Assembly (NCBI RefSeq): GCF_001552215.1
Contig: NZ_BCQT01000023.1
Coordinates: forward strand, 62,001 to 126,000
Direction of reading: 5' to 3'
Source of the DNA: Actinomadura macra NBRC 14102
GTDB taxonomy: Bacteria; Actinomycetota; Actinomycetes; Streptosporangiales; Streptosporangiaceae
Length of the DNA: 64,000 bases
Each line of letters starts with the position of its first letter. The stretch's first letter is position 1. Under the pieces are notes generated by a model that was not told where the DNA came from, did no database searches, and worked only from the letters and a program-made list of their open reading frames with translations. The position numbers and the translations under genes are program-made. Shown in pieces: positions 56,151 through 64,000 of the stretch.

Positions 56151-56174
56151 ATGGGGTCTCGTGGAGGCCGAACG

Positions 56175-56489
56175 GTGACACCAGACACAGAGCGGCCCGG
56201 GCCGGTGCGCCAACACCGGGGGTTCCCGGGCATGACCGGAAATGAGGTCCGGCTTATGCGAGCCGTAGCGTCCGCTCCCGAGATCGAAGCGAAGAAGGCG
56301 GCGCTCCGAGAAGAGTTCCCTTCGTGGTCGATCATCCACACCACCGACACCGGCCGATGGTGGGCGACACGGGTGACCCTTGTCAGCGAGGACCTGTCGC
56401 GCATTGAAGGCGCCACCTTCGACGCCGACACGGCCGAGGAGCTGCGCACGATGCTGCGCGAGGGCGACGACGCCGGGAAGGAACGATGA
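56175..56489 (+). CDS. Small protein of unknown function, triad gene 1
   Basis: A 104-residue protein from a GTG with GGAGG 7 bases upstream. After a short lead it has a compact alpha/beta-looking unit: ALREEFPSWSIIHTTDTGRW, then WATRVTLV and TAEELRTMLREGDD. The ALxE-FPxW pattern recurs at the start of the next gene, so the two are probably paralogous domains. No known family was recognised. The stop overlaps the next ATG. Confidence 0.68.
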   Translation: MTPDTERPGPVRQHRGFPGMTGNEVRLMRAVASAPEIEAKKAALREEFPSWSIIHTTDTGRWWATRVTLVSEDLSRIEGATFDADTAEELRTMLREGDDAGKER

Positions 56490-56905
56490 CCGGGCGCAAT
56501 GAGATCAGGCGCGCCCTGTCCGAGGACTTCCCCACCTGGCTGATAGAGGTGAGCGAAGAGGCGACGCTCGGCGTCCGCTGGCAGGCGGGCCGCGCTCTCG
56601 CACCGGGGCATGGCGGGATCATCGGCATGTGCAGCGACAACCACGCAATGCTGCGTGAACTGCTGGACGAGACGGACGCGATCGACTCCCGGCATGCCAT
56701 CCGCGACCTTGCCGCCGGACTGCGCGAACGCGACATCACCGCGCATGTCTACGGGACGACCCTACTGGTCACCGGACTCGACGCCCGCGAACAGCTGATC
56801 ACCTGCAAGCGCGGGCTATTCCGCTGGGCGTCGGACGGCCGGGAGATCGGCCCCATCGTGGAAATGCGGGCGGCGATCGAGCAGATCGCGAGGGACGGCC
56901 AGTGA
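56486..56905 (+). CDS. Small two-unit protein of unknown function, triad gene 2
   Basis: A 139-residue protein. Its first half (ALSEDFPTWLIEVSEEATLG, RWQAGRALAP, NHAMLRELLDETD) looks like triad gene 1. Its second half (ITAHVYGTTLLVTGLD, then GREIGPIVEMRAAIEQIARD) has a pattern shared with triad gene 3. It may therefore be a fusion of the two domain types. It is coupled on both sides by ATGA/GTGA overlaps. Confidence 0.68.
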   Translation: MTGRNEIRRALSEDFPTWLIEVSEEATLGVRWQAGRALAPGHGGIIGMCSDNHAMLRELLDETDAIDSRHAIRDLAAGLRERDITAHVYGTTLLVTGLDAREQLITCKRGLFRWASDGREIGPIVEMRAAIEQIARDGQ

Positions 56906-57321
56906 CCACCGCCCCCTATCTCGATCTGCTCGCGCGAGTCCTGGCCACTGAGGGATGGACGGTGCGCCGCCGCTATGACCGGGCACCTGCACGGCTGCAT
57001 GTGCTCTCGCCCTGTCTCCCGACGATCGGGGAGAGCATCCGTGTCGCGGCGGGCGAGGGCGGAGTCCCCTGGTTCATCGACTCCACCGGCGCCACCCTGG
57101 CCCCCTGCCACGACCTCCCCGGAGCTGTCGCACAGATCGGCGCGCGGCTGGCACCGCATGCCATGGCCGCCGCCGTCCGGCGGGCGGGCGAAGAACAGGA
57201 CGCGCGCCCGTGCTGCCTCATCAGCCGTCTCCGGGCCTCGCTGAAGCGAACCCGAGCCAACGCGCGCAGCCCGGCTACTCCCCCAGATACCTCTGCAAGG
57301 TGGGGGCCACCAGGGCGATGA
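56902..57321 (+). CDS. Small protein of unknown function, triad gene 3
   Basis: A 139-residue protein with one alpha/beta-looking unit (YLDLLARVLATEGWTVRRRY, ARLHVLSP, PWFIDSTGATLAPCHDLPGA, VAQIGARLAPHA) and a basic, low-complexity C-terminal third. Its GTG start overlaps the previous stop. Its 3' end overlaps the TetR gene by 47 bases on the opposite strand; the last 30 or so residues may therefore be non-essential. Confidence 0.6.
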   Translation: MTTAPYLDLLARVLATEGWTVRRRYDRAPARLHVLSPCLPTIGESIRVAAGEGGVPWFIDSTGATLAPCHDLPGAVAQIGARLAPHAMAAAVRRAGEEQDARPCCLISRLRASLKRTRANARSPATPPDTSARWGPPGR

Positions 57322-57874
57322 CCTCGTCCTCGGTGGCGGAGGCCATCGGTTCGACCTGGAGGACGTAGCGCAGGATCATCAGGCCGATCATCTGGCCGGC
57401 GGCGGCCTGCGCGTTGATGAGGGGGACGCCGGTTGCCTGGCCGACGCGTCCGAACAGCGCAGAAGTGACGAACTCGCGTGTCAGGGCGGCGGCGCGCTCG
57501 TTGGTCATGGCCGAGCGGAGCATGGCGAGGAGAGGGGCGCGGCGGTCGGCGTCGCCCCAGACCTCCAGGAAGATGCGGACCATGGCCTCGCCGAGCCGGT
57601 CGCGGGGTGAGGCGAGGATGCGCGGCAGCAGGACTGACGGGTCCACCGGGAAGCGCATCGCCTCGATGAACACGCCCTCCTTGTTGCCGAAGAAGTGGTG
57701 GACGAGGGCGGGATCGACGCCGGCGGCGCGGGCGATGGCGCGCAGGGAGGCTCCGTCGTAGCCCTTCTCTGCGAACAGGTCGCGGGCGGCGGCGAGGATC
57801 GTCTCGCGCGTCTCGGTGGGACCGGGACGGCGGCCGGGGCCGCGACCCCGGGCGGGCCGCGCCGGCTCCGTCAT
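57275..57874 (-). CDS. TetR family transcriptional regulator
   Basis: A 199-residue regulator: N-terminal HTH (TRETILAAARDLFAEKGYDG then ASLRAIARAAGVDPALVHHF, FGNKEGVF) and a helical ligand domain. The ATG overlaps the stop of the isomerase gene upstream (57871-57874), so the two are co-expressed. A TetR-type palindrome stands at 59634-59653, about 1.8 kb away, and might be its operator, though this is unproven. Confidence 0.92.
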   Translation of the reverse strand: MTEPARPARGRGPGRRPGPTETRETILAAARDLFAEKGYDGASLRAIARAAGVDPALVHHFFGNKEGVFIEAMRFPVDPSVLLPRILASPRDRLGEAMVRIFLEVWGDADRRAPLLAMLRSAMTNERAAALTREFVTSALFGRVGQATGVPLINAQAAAGQMIGLMILRYVLQVEPMASATEDEVIALVAPTLQRYLGE

Positions 57875-58785
57875 CGCGCTCCCCTGCGGGTCACTTCGCC
57901 GGCCGCGCTGACCTCCCAGGTACGGTGCGCGGCGGCAAGGTGCAGGCGGGCGAAGGCGAGGGCTTCGGCGAGGTCCTCCATGCGCTCGGCGCGGCTGGAC
58001 GCGCGGCGGGTGTTGACCTCCAGGACGACGTGCCCGCGGAACCCGCTCTCGGCGAGGTTCTCCAGCATCGGGCCGCAGGGCTGGCCGCCGCGACCCGGGA
58101 CGAGGTGCTCGTCCTTGTTCGTGATGCCCACCCCGTCGGCCAGATGTACGTGGCGGAGCCGGTCACCGAGACTGTCCGCCATGTCGAGGGCGTCGGAACC
58201 CGACACCGCGGTGTGGGAGAGGTCGAGCGTCACGTACGGGTAGTCCTGGTCGACGGGATTCCAGTCGGGGAGGTACATCCCGGCCTCGGCACCGCGCGCC
58301 TTGAGCGGGAACATGTTCTCGACCGCGAACAGCACGTCCGTCTCGTCCTGCATGCGGGCAAGTCCCTCGACGAAGTCCTTGGCGTAGTCGCGTTGCCAGC
58401 GAAAGGGCGGGTGGACCACCACGACCTCCGCGCCCAGTTCCTCAGCGACCTCCTTGGAGCGCACCAGTTTTCCCCATGGCTCGCGTCCCCAGACCCTCTG
58501 GGTGAGCAGCAGGCAGGGCGCGTGGATCGACTTGATGGGCACCTGGTGATAGTCGGAGAGCCTGCGCAGGACGTTGAGGTCCTGGGAGGACGCGTCGGTG
58601 GAGACCATCACCTCGATGCCGTCGTACCCCAGCAGCGCGGCGATCTCGAAGGCGCTCGGGACCTTCTCCGGGTAGACCGACGCGGTGGACAGCGTGATCG
58701 GCGCGTCCGGCACGCGGAGGACCGGAGTCCCGTCCTCGAAGGACCTGTCTTCGAAGGGCACGGCACCGTTGTGCTGCGGGGTCAA
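57871..58785 (-). CDS. Sugar phosphate isomerase/epimerase (AP endonuclease 2 fold)
   Basis: A 304-residue TIM-barrel protein of the xylose-isomerase-like family: YDGIEVMVSTDASSQDL, VVVHPPFRWQRDYAKDFV, LFAVENMFP, VTLDLSHTAVSG, RLRHVHLADGVG and LEVNTRR carry the metal-binding residues. The start is a TTG after GAGGGAG, with weak spacing. The substrate is unknown. It is coupled to the TetR gene. Confidence 0.87.
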   Translation of the reverse strand: MTPQHNGAVPFEDRSFEDGTPVLRVPDAPITLSTASVYPEKVPSAFEIAALLGYDGIEVMVSTDASSQDLNVLRRLSDYHQVPIKSIHAPCLLLTQRVWGREPWGKLVRSKEVAEELGAEVVVVHPPFRWQRDYAKDFVEGLARMQDETDVLFAVENMFPLKARGAEAGMYLPDWNPVDQDYPYVTLDLSHTAVSGSDALDMADSLGDRLRHVHLADGVGITNKDEHLVPGRGGQPCGPMLENLAESGFRGHVVLEVNTRRASSRAERMEDLAEALAFARLHLAAAHRTWEVSAAGEVTRRGAR

Positions 58786-58934
58786 GGCTCCCTCGCCAGG
58801 AATGCTCGCTCGGCAATGTTCGTACCGGAAAGCCTATGCGCACTCGGCGGCGATGAAACCCTCGCTCATAGTGATCCTCGTTGCCCTCACCCGGCTCCCG
58901 GCGGGTCCACGACATCCCACTACGCTCTGCTTGC

Positions 58935-59633
58935 GTGGCCGAGATAGCTCCGGGGGCGGTACCGAGCCCGAACATCTGGAACTCCCCGCAGGTGTACGAG
59001 GTGGAGAACCGCGCGGTCGATCCGGACGGGGTGCTGGCGGCGGCGATGCGGGCCGTCCGTCCATGGACGGGGGCAACGGTCCTCGACCTCGGCTGCGGTA
59101 CCGGCTTCCACCTGCCCGTCTTCGCGGACGAGGCGGAGCGCGTGATCGGGGTGGAGCCGCACGCGGGTCTCGCCGCGGCGGCGCGGCGCCGGGTGCGGGA
59201 CCGTCCGAACGTCACGGTCCGGGTGGGCGTGGCGCAGGCGCTGCCGCTGCCGGACGCGTCGGTGGACGTCGTGCACGTCCGATGGGCGTACTTCTTCGGG
59301 CCGGGCTGCGAACCGGGCCTGGCGGAACTGGACCGGGTCGTCCGGCGTGGCGGCGCGATCTTCATCATCGACAACGACGCGACACGGTCCACGTTCGGCG
59401 GCTGGTTCCGGCGGAGCCTGCCGAAGTACGACCCCAGGAAGGTGGAGCGGTTCTGGACACGGCGCGGCTACACCCGGGAACCCCTGATGATCCGGTGGTC
59501 CTTCCAGAGCCGCGATGACCTGGCGGCGGTGCTGCGGATCGAGTTCCCGCCGGACCTCGCGGACGCCTGCCTGCGCGAGCACGAGGGCCTTGAGGTGGAC
59601 TACGCGGTCAATCTGTGGTGGCGTTGCCCCTGA
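58935..59633 (+). CDS. Class I SAM-dependent methyltransferase
   Basis: A 232-residue methyltransferase: motif I VLDLGCGTGFHLPVF, motif II acidic residue in VIGVEPHAG, motif post-I VAQALPLPDASVDVVHV. The GTG was chosen; its target is unknown. It is divergent from the isomerase gene (gap 149 bases) and followed directly by a TetR-type palindrome. Confidence 0.87.
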   Translation: MAEIAPGAVPSPNIWNSPQVYEVENRAVDPDGVLAAAMRAVRPWTGATVLDLGCGTGFHLPVFADEAERVIGVEPHAGLAAAARRRVRDRPNVTVRVGVAQALPLPDASVDVVHVRWAYFFGPGCEPGLAELDRVVRRGGAIFIIDNDATRSTFGGWFRRSLPKYDPRKVERFWTRRGYTREPLMIRWSFQSRDDLAAVLRIEFPPDLADACLREHEGLEVDYAVNLWWRCP

Positions 59634-59653
59634 GTTACTGACTAGTCGGTCAC
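59634..59653. promoter_or_regulatory. TetR-type operator palindrome upstream of hydrolase gene
   Basis: GTTACTGACTAGTCGGTCAC is a 20-base near-palindrome centred on ACTAGT with only two mismatched pairs. The GACTAGTC core fits many TetR-family operators. It begins immediately after the methyltransferase stop and lies 124 bases before the hydrolase start. Confidence 0.65.
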
Positions 59654-59777
59654 ACCCGGGAGCACGCTCTGGCGACTACTGGACTCCTCGTACAACAATA
59701 GATCTCGCAGGCGTTCACGGCGCCGCCCCCCGACCCCGGCCGGCGCCCCATGACCCCAGGAATGGGAGGAACCGGCC

Positions 59778-60869
59778 ATGGGCCGTGCCGCCAGAACGGG
59801 CCGTATCGACTCCGGGACGACCCCACGGCGCGGACCGCGGCTCGGTGTCCTCGCCGCCACCACCCTCGGCGCGGTGGGCGCGGCCGGCGCGGGCGCCGGG
59901 CTCGCGGCCCAGCGCCGCGCCATGCGCCGCCTCCAACTGCGACCCGACCCCTACGCCGGCGAACCCTTCGGCTCCCTGCGCGGACGCCCCGTCCCCGTCC
60001 GCGCGAGCGACGGCACCCGGCTGTACGCCGAGATCGACGGCGAAGACCGCACCGACCTCGCCGTCGTCTTCTCGCACGGCTGGACGCTCACCCAGGACTC
60101 CTGGCACTTCCAGCGCAAGGCCCTGCGCGGCCACGGCCGCCTCGTCTTCTGGGACCAGCGCGGCCACGGCCGCTCGGACGGCGGCTCCCGCCACGGCTAC
60201 GCCATCCACCGGCTGGCACAGGACCTCGCCGCCGTCATCGAGACCACCGTCCCCGCAGACACACCGGTCGTGCTGATCGGGCACTCCATGGGCGGCATGA
60301 CGATCATGCGATATGCCGACGAGAACCCCGACCTGATCGGCGACAGGATCGTCGCCATCGGGCTGCTGTGCACCTCGTCCGGCGGACTCGGCGAGATCAC
60401 CCTCGGCCTGCCCGCCCTGCTCGCCCGCGCCTCCCACCGCGTCCTGCCCCGAACACTGCACGCGCTCGGCGCCGGCTCCGCGGCCATCGAGAAGGTCCGC
60501 CACCTCGGACGGGAGGGCCGCATCCTGATCAAGGACCTGATCGCCTTCGGCCCCGAGGCCAGCCCCGCCGCCATCGCGTTCGCCGAAGAGATGATGACCG
60601 ACACGCGGATGGACGCCCTCGTCCACTTCTTCCGCTCCATGATCACCACAGACGTGATCAGCGACTGCACGGCCCTCGGCGGCGCCGACACCCTGGTCAT
60701 CGGCGCGGAGAACGACATCCTCACCCCGGTCGAACACAGCCTCAAGATCGCCGGCTGTGTCCCGTCCGCACGGCTGGAGGTCATCCCGACCGCCGGACAC
60801 ATGGCCATGTTGGAACGCCCGAACGTCGTAAACGAGCTCATTAGCAGTGCCCTCGGCGTCAGAAACTAG
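59778..60869 (+). CDS. Alpha/beta fold hydrolase
   Basis: A 363-residue hydrolase. It has an N-terminal hydrophobic Ala/Gly-rich segment (LGVLAATTLGAVGAAGAGAG, about 23-43) that could be a signal anchor. The oxyanion block is VVFSHGWTLTQDSW, the nucleophile elbow is LIGHSMGGMTIM, and the catalytic His is in TAGHMAMLE. Ribosome site GGGAGGAA. Substrate unknown. A 19-base direct repeat covers its 3' end. Confidence 0.9.
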   Translation: MGRAARTGRIDSGTTPRRGPRLGVLAATTLGAVGAAGAGAGLAAQRRAMRRLQLRPDPYAGEPFGSLRGRPVPVRASDGTRLYAEIDGEDRTDLAVVFSHGWTLTQDSWHFQRKALRGHGRLVFWDQRGHGRSDGGSRHGYAIHRLAQDLAAVIETTVPADTPVVLIGHSMGGMTIMRYADENPDLIGDRIVAIGLLCTSSGGLGEITLGLPALLARASHRVLPRTLHALGAGSAAIEKVRHLGREGRILIKDLIAFGPEASPAAIAFAEEMMTDTRMDALVHFFRSMITTDVISDCTALGGADTLVIGAENDILTPVEHSLKIAGCVPSARLEVIPTAGHMAMLERPNVVNELISSALGVRN

Positions 60870-60901
60870 AGCTGTGTTCATTGCAGTGCCCTCGGCATCA
60901 G
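60844..60901 (+). repeat. Short direct repeat at the hydrolase 3' end
   Basis: GCAGTGCCCTCGGCGTCAG (60844-60862) recurs at 60883-60901 with one mismatch and a 39-base offset. The first copy is the end of the hydrolase coding region. It looks like slippage or a local duplication. Confidence 0.7.
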
Positions 60902-60983
60902 GCGCTGGAGCGCCCTCCTTCAACGGGCACTACGGCGATCGCTGCATCGCTCCCGACTCGCCCCAGAGGGCTCACTCCGCGAT

Positions 60984-61008
60984 CAGGTTCTCGCTTCGCT
61001 CGAACCTG
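60984..61008 (+). terminator. Hairpin in the hydrolase/radA intergenic gap
   Basis: CAGGTTC (60984-60990) and GAACCTG (61002-61008) form a perfect 7-base stem with an 11-base loop, about 115 bases after the hydrolase stop. A smaller GGCGCT-GG-AGCGCC stem stands at 60901-60914. Either may end hydrolase transcription before radA. Confidence 0.45.
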
Positions 61009-61147
61009 GCTTCGCACGCGATCGCAACGTTTCCGGTTGTTGACGGTTCGGGCTCTTACAGCTGGGTGCCTGCGGTTGAGGTCGGTGGCATGTTTCGCGT
61101 TGTGTGATGGCGTCCCTTCTGTCGGTGGAGGGCCTTAGGCTTCGCGA

Positions 61148-62614
61148 ATGGCGAAGGCGAAGACGGCTAGGGCGGCCTACCGCTGCTCCGAATGCGGCTG
61201 GCAGACCTCCAAGTGGGTCGGACGCTGCGGTGAGTGCCAGACGTGGGGCACCGTCACCGAGGCGACGTCGGCCACCCCGGCGCGGGTGGTCAGTGCCGGG
61301 CCGGTCAGTTCGCCCGCGCGTCCGATCGGCCAGGTCGACGTGCGCTCCGCCAAGACCAGGCCCACCGGGCTCGACGAACTGGACCGCGTCCTCGGTGGCG
61401 GCATCGTGCCCGGCGCCGTCCTGCTGCTGGCGGGCGAACCGGGCATCGGCAAGTCCACGCTGCTGCTGGAGGTCGCGGCACTGGCCTCCACAGGCCAGGC
61501 GGCGGAGACAGAGGGGGCGAGCGTCCCACGCCAGGCGTCGGCCGAGGCGTCGCATTCACCCGTCCTCTATGTGACCGGTGAGGAGTCGGCCCAGCAGGTG
61601 CGGCTGCGCGCCGACCGGGTCGGCGCCATCACCGATCACCTCTACCTGGCGGCGGAGACAGAGCTGTCAGCCATTCTCGGCCATATCGACGCCGTCCAGC
61701 CGACACTGCTGGTCGTCGACTCCATCCAGACGATCGGCACGTCCGAGGTGGATGGCGCGCCCGGCGGCGTCACGCAGGTCCGCGAGGTCGCCGCCAACCT
61801 CATCCGCGTCGCCAAGGAGCGCGGCATCACCGTCGTGCTCGTCGGCCACGTCACCAAGGACGGCGCCATCGCCGGGCCACGCCTGCTGGAACACCTGGTC
61901 GACGTGGTCCTCTACTTCGAGGGCGACCGGCACTCCCGGCTGCGCATGATCCGCGCGGTGAAGAACCGCTACGGCCCCACCGACGAACTCGGCTGCTTCG
62001 ACCTGTCCGAGGTCGGCATCGTCGGGCTGCCCGACCCGAGCGGCCTGTTCCTCACCCGCCGGGACGAACCCGTCCCCGGGACGTGCGTGACCGTCACGCT
62101 GGAGGGGCGCCGTCCCCTCGTCGCCGAGGTGCAGTCGCTCGTCGCCAAGTCGCACCTGCCCGCGCCGCGCCGCGCGACCTCCGGCCTGGACACCTCCCGC
62201 GTCGCGATGGTCCTCGCCGTCCTCGCCCAGCGCTGCAAGATATCGATGCACGAGCAGGACGTGTACGTCTCCACGGTCGGCGGCGTCCGGCTGACCGAGA
62301 CCTCCGTCGACCTCGCGCTCGCGCTGGCCGTCGCCGGGTCCACCGTCGAGCAGGCCCTGTCCAACAGCCTCATCGCGCTCGGGGAGGTCGGGCTCGCGGG
62401 CGAGGCGCGGATCGTCCCGGGCGTCCAGCGGCGGCTCGCCGAGGCGGCCCGGCTCGGCTTCAAGCACGCCGTCGTCCCGCGCGGCTCCCTCGAACTGGCC
62501 GACGGGTCACCGCTGAAACGCGCCGACCCGCAGCTGTCCAGCTTCGAGGGTATGAAGGTGATGGAGGTCGACAGCGTCCAGCAGGCGCTCCAAGTCGCCT
62601 TTACCGCGCCGTAA
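61148..62614 (+). CDS. radA: DNA repair protein RadA/Sms
   Basis: A 488-residue RecA-like branch-migration protein for recombinational repair. It has the C4 zinc finger (CSECGWQTSKWVGRCGEC), Walker A AGEPGIGKSTLLLEVA, the RadA motif KNRYGPTDELG, and a C-terminal Lon-protease-like domain. A low-complexity insert (about residues 116-138) follows Walker A. It lies 113 bases upstream of disA; radA-disA is a conserved actinobacterial pair. Confidence 0.96.
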   Translation: MAKAKTARAAYRCSECGWQTSKWVGRCGECQTWGTVTEATSATPARVVSAGPVSSPARPIGQVDVRSAKTRPTGLDELDRVLGGGIVPGAVLLLAGEPGIGKSTLLLEVAALASTGQAAETEGASVPRQASAEASHSPVLYVTGEESAQQVRLRADRVGAITDHLYLAAETELSAILGHIDAVQPTLLVVDSIQTIGTSEVDGAPGGVTQVREVAANLIRVAKERGITVVLVGHVTKDGAIAGPRLLEHLVDVVLYFEGDRHSRLRMIRAVKNRYGPTDELGCFDLSEVGIVGLPDPSGLFLTRRDEPVPGTCVTVTLEGRRPLVAEVQSLVAKSHLPAPRRATSGLDTSRVAMVLAVLAQRCKISMHEQDVYVSTVGGVRLTETSVDLALALAVAGSTVEQALSNSLIALGEVGLAGEARIVPGVQRRLAEAARLGFKHAVVPRGSLELADGSPLKRADPQLSSFEGMKVMEVDSVQQALQVAFTAP

Positions 62615-62727
62615 CGTTCGTAGCGTCAGAGTATTACGCCACACGTCAGGCGGTTGCGACCAGCGGAGGAACCAGCTCGCGGCCCTCCTCGGTAAACTGA
62701 CGCCGTCCAGCGACCTCCGGGGGCCAG

Positions 62728-63810
62728 GTGCCATCACACGACAAGGGTCATGACGAACGACGCCGCGCCACACTCGCCGCGGTTGCCCCGGGCACCCAGA
62801 TCCGTGACGGACTGGAACGAATCCTCAGGGGCCACACCGGCGGACTGATCGTGCTCGGCTACGACAAACCGGTCGAGGAACTGTGCACCGGCGGCTTCGA
62901 ACTCGACGTCGAGTTCTCCGCGACCCGGCTGCGCGAACTCGCCAAGATGGACGGCGCCATCGTCCTCGACAGCAGCCACAGCCGCATCGTGCGCGCCGCC
63001 GTCCACCTCGTACCGGACTCCTCACTCCCCACGGAGGAGTCCGGAACCCGCCACCGCACCGCCGAGCGCGTCGCCCGCCAGACCGGCTACCCGGTCATCT
63101 CGGTGAGCCAGTCGATGCACATCATCGCGCTGTACCTCGACGGCACCCGCTACGTCCTCGAAGACTCCGCGGCGATCCTGTCCAAGGCCAACCAGGCGCT
63201 CGCCACACTGGAGCGCTATAAGCTCCGGCTCGACGAGGTCTCCGGCACCCTTTCCGCACTGGAGATCGAAGACCTGGTGACCGTCCGCGACGTCAGCGCC
63301 GTCGTCCAGCGTCTGGAGATGGTGCGCCGCATCGCCGACGAGATCGAGGGCTACGTCGTCGAGCTCGGCACCGACGGCCGCCTGCTGTCCCTCCAGCTCG
63401 ACGAACTGGTCTCCGGCGTCGACGTGGACCGGGAGCTGATCGTCCGCGACTACCCGTCCGCCGACACCCGCGCCCGCGGCGTGAACGCCATCCTCTCGGC
63501 GCTGGACGTCCTGTCAGCCAACGAACTGCTCGACCTGTCCACCGTCGCCGAGGTCATGGGCTTCGCCGGGCCGGACGCCCTCGACCTGCCCGTCAGCCCC
63601 AAGGGCTTCCGCCTCCTGGCCAAGGTCCCCCGCCTCCCGAGCATGGTCGTCGAACGCCTCGTCGAGCACTTCGGCGGCCTCCAGAAACTCCTCGCCGCCA
63701 GCATCGACGACCTCCAAGCCGTCGGCGGCGTAGGCGAATCCCGCGCCCGCAGCGTCCGCGAGGGCCTCTCCCGCCTAGCCGAATCCTCCATCCTCGAACG
63801 CTACGTCTAG
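62728..63810 (+). CDS. disA: DNA integrity scanning protein DisA (diadenylate cyclase)
   Basis: Makes c-di-AMP and scans DNA for branched structures. 360 residues, octamer-forming family. The DAC domain has LAKMDGAIVLDSSHSRI (DGA) and SGTRHRTAERVARQTGYPV (RHR). A helical spine follows and a C-terminal RuvA-like HhH domain ends it (LVEHFGGLQKLLAASIDDL, VGGVGESRARSVREGL). The GTG has GGGGGCCAG upstream. It is followed by the hairpin repeat copy B. Confidence 0.95.
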   Translation: MPSHDKGHDERRRATLAAVAPGTQIRDGLERILRGHTGGLIVLGYDKPVEELCTGGFELDVEFSATRLRELAKMDGAIVLDSSHSRIVRAAVHLVPDSSLPTEESGTRHRTAERVARQTGYPVISVSQSMHIIALYLDGTRYVLEDSAAILSKANQALATLERYKLRLDEVSGTLSALEIEDLVTVRDVSAVVQRLEMVRRIADEIEGYVVELGTDGRLLSLQLDELVSGVDVDRELIVRDYPSADTRARGVNAILSALDVLSANELLDLSTVAEVMGFAGPDALDLPVSPKGFRLLAKVPRLPSMVVERLVEHFGGLQKLLAASIDDLQAVGGVGESRARSVREGLSRLAESSILERYV

Positions 63811-63820
63811 CTGTGTTTTC

Positions 63821-63972
63821 CTGGGGGGGGCGACCCCCAGACCCCCGGCTGCGGGCTCGCCACCTCCTCACTCGCTGGCGCTCGTCCGAGGGCGCGGCGC
63901 GCCGGGCATGCCCGCTGCGCTCGCAGAGCTCGCTCCGCGTGCCTGTCCCGTAACCGCAGGCTGAGGCTCAAC
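63821..63972 (+). repeat. Hairpin-rich 3'-end repeat element, copy B (after disA)
   Basis: The inverted partner of 22554-22710. It begins ten bases after the disA stop with the hairpin CTGGGGG-GGGCGA-CCCCCAG (63821-63840) and continues through CTCCTCACTCGCTGGCGCTC and GGCGCGCCGGGCATGCCC to CCCGTAACCGCAGGCTGAGG. Relative to its gene it has the same orientation as copy A after hemB. The remaining bases to the window end hold no gene. Confidence 0.85.
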
Positions 63973-64000
63973 CCTGCCGGGGTGCGGTTCAAGCCGTCGA

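Noticed and set aside
57240..57321. Functional domain at the 3' end of triad gene 3
   Set aside because: Low-complexity residues overlapping the TetR gene on the other strand; probably a read-through tail without its own role.

Overview
The window is a 64 kb stretch of chromosome from a GC-rich, sporulating, menaquinone-using actinomycete. Three BldC/BldN-type developmental genes, leaderless and GTG/TTG starts, pervasive ATGA/GTGA stop-start overlaps, a Rex-hem cluster, complex I and system II cytochrome c maturation all point that way. Gene style and local gene order resemble Streptomyces but suit the Thermomonosporaceae (Actinomadura-like) better; that family assignment is inference. There are about 62 protein genes. 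I saw no tRNA, rRNA, CRISPR array, transposase or prophage.

Layout. 1-8.4 kb: 5' end of the nuo operon (nuoA-F, minus strand), menaquinone reductase menJ and methyltransferase menG, a DUF4229 membrane protein and a threonine dehydratase. 8.5-10.9 kb: bldC, a small hypothetical gene, an anthrax-lethal-factor-like metallopeptidase and a PLDc_N membrane protein. 10.9-15.7 kb: the system II cytochrome c biogenesis operon resA-ccdA-resB-ccsB plus a histidine phosphatase. 15.7-18.6 kb: a LysR/EamA/DapA-like group. 18.6-22.4 kb: hemL, a membrane pseudokinase and a Prim-Pol protein. 22.7-29 kb: the haem operon rex-hemA-hemC-cobA/hemD-hemB. 29.2-41 kb: glutaredoxin, an ABM-fusion membrane protein, a BldN-like sigma factor with a decayed anti-sigma, a HAD hydrolase, a UvrA-like ABC protein, an AraC regulator, a SigE-family sigma with a propeller partner, an acyltransferase/epimerase pair, the 32-residue bS22 protein and a small excisionase-type regulator. 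41-53 kb: AcuC and a phosphatase, an esterase, a MacB-type three-part exporter, proC, proline dehydrogenase, an LCP ligase and an ABC-2 exporter. 53-57.3 kb: an accessory island with two tandem mosaic XRE regulators and a divergent triad of small coupled genes. 57.3-64 kb: TetR/isomerase, methyltransferase, hydrolase, radA and disA.

Functional threads. Respiration and haem are linked: NADH oxidation (Nuo), menaquinone finishing (MenG, MenJ), haem synthesis (HemA, L, B, C, D) and cytochrome c assembly. The NADH sensor Rex has a near-consensus operator overlapping the promoter of rex-hem, and a perfect consensus operator sits directly before menJ, which suggests Rex also controls menaquinone reduction.

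Most unusual items: the perfect Rex operator at menJ; the XRE pair whose two ends are homogenised while the middles differ, next to the small-protein triad; the roughly 155-bp G/C-hairpin element found in the same orientation directly after hemB and disA; the lethal-factor-like peptidase with a hairpin at its ribosome binding site; a kinase lacking the catalytic aspartate; and TetR-like and BlaI-like operator palindromes. All calls come from reading the sequence; no database search was run.
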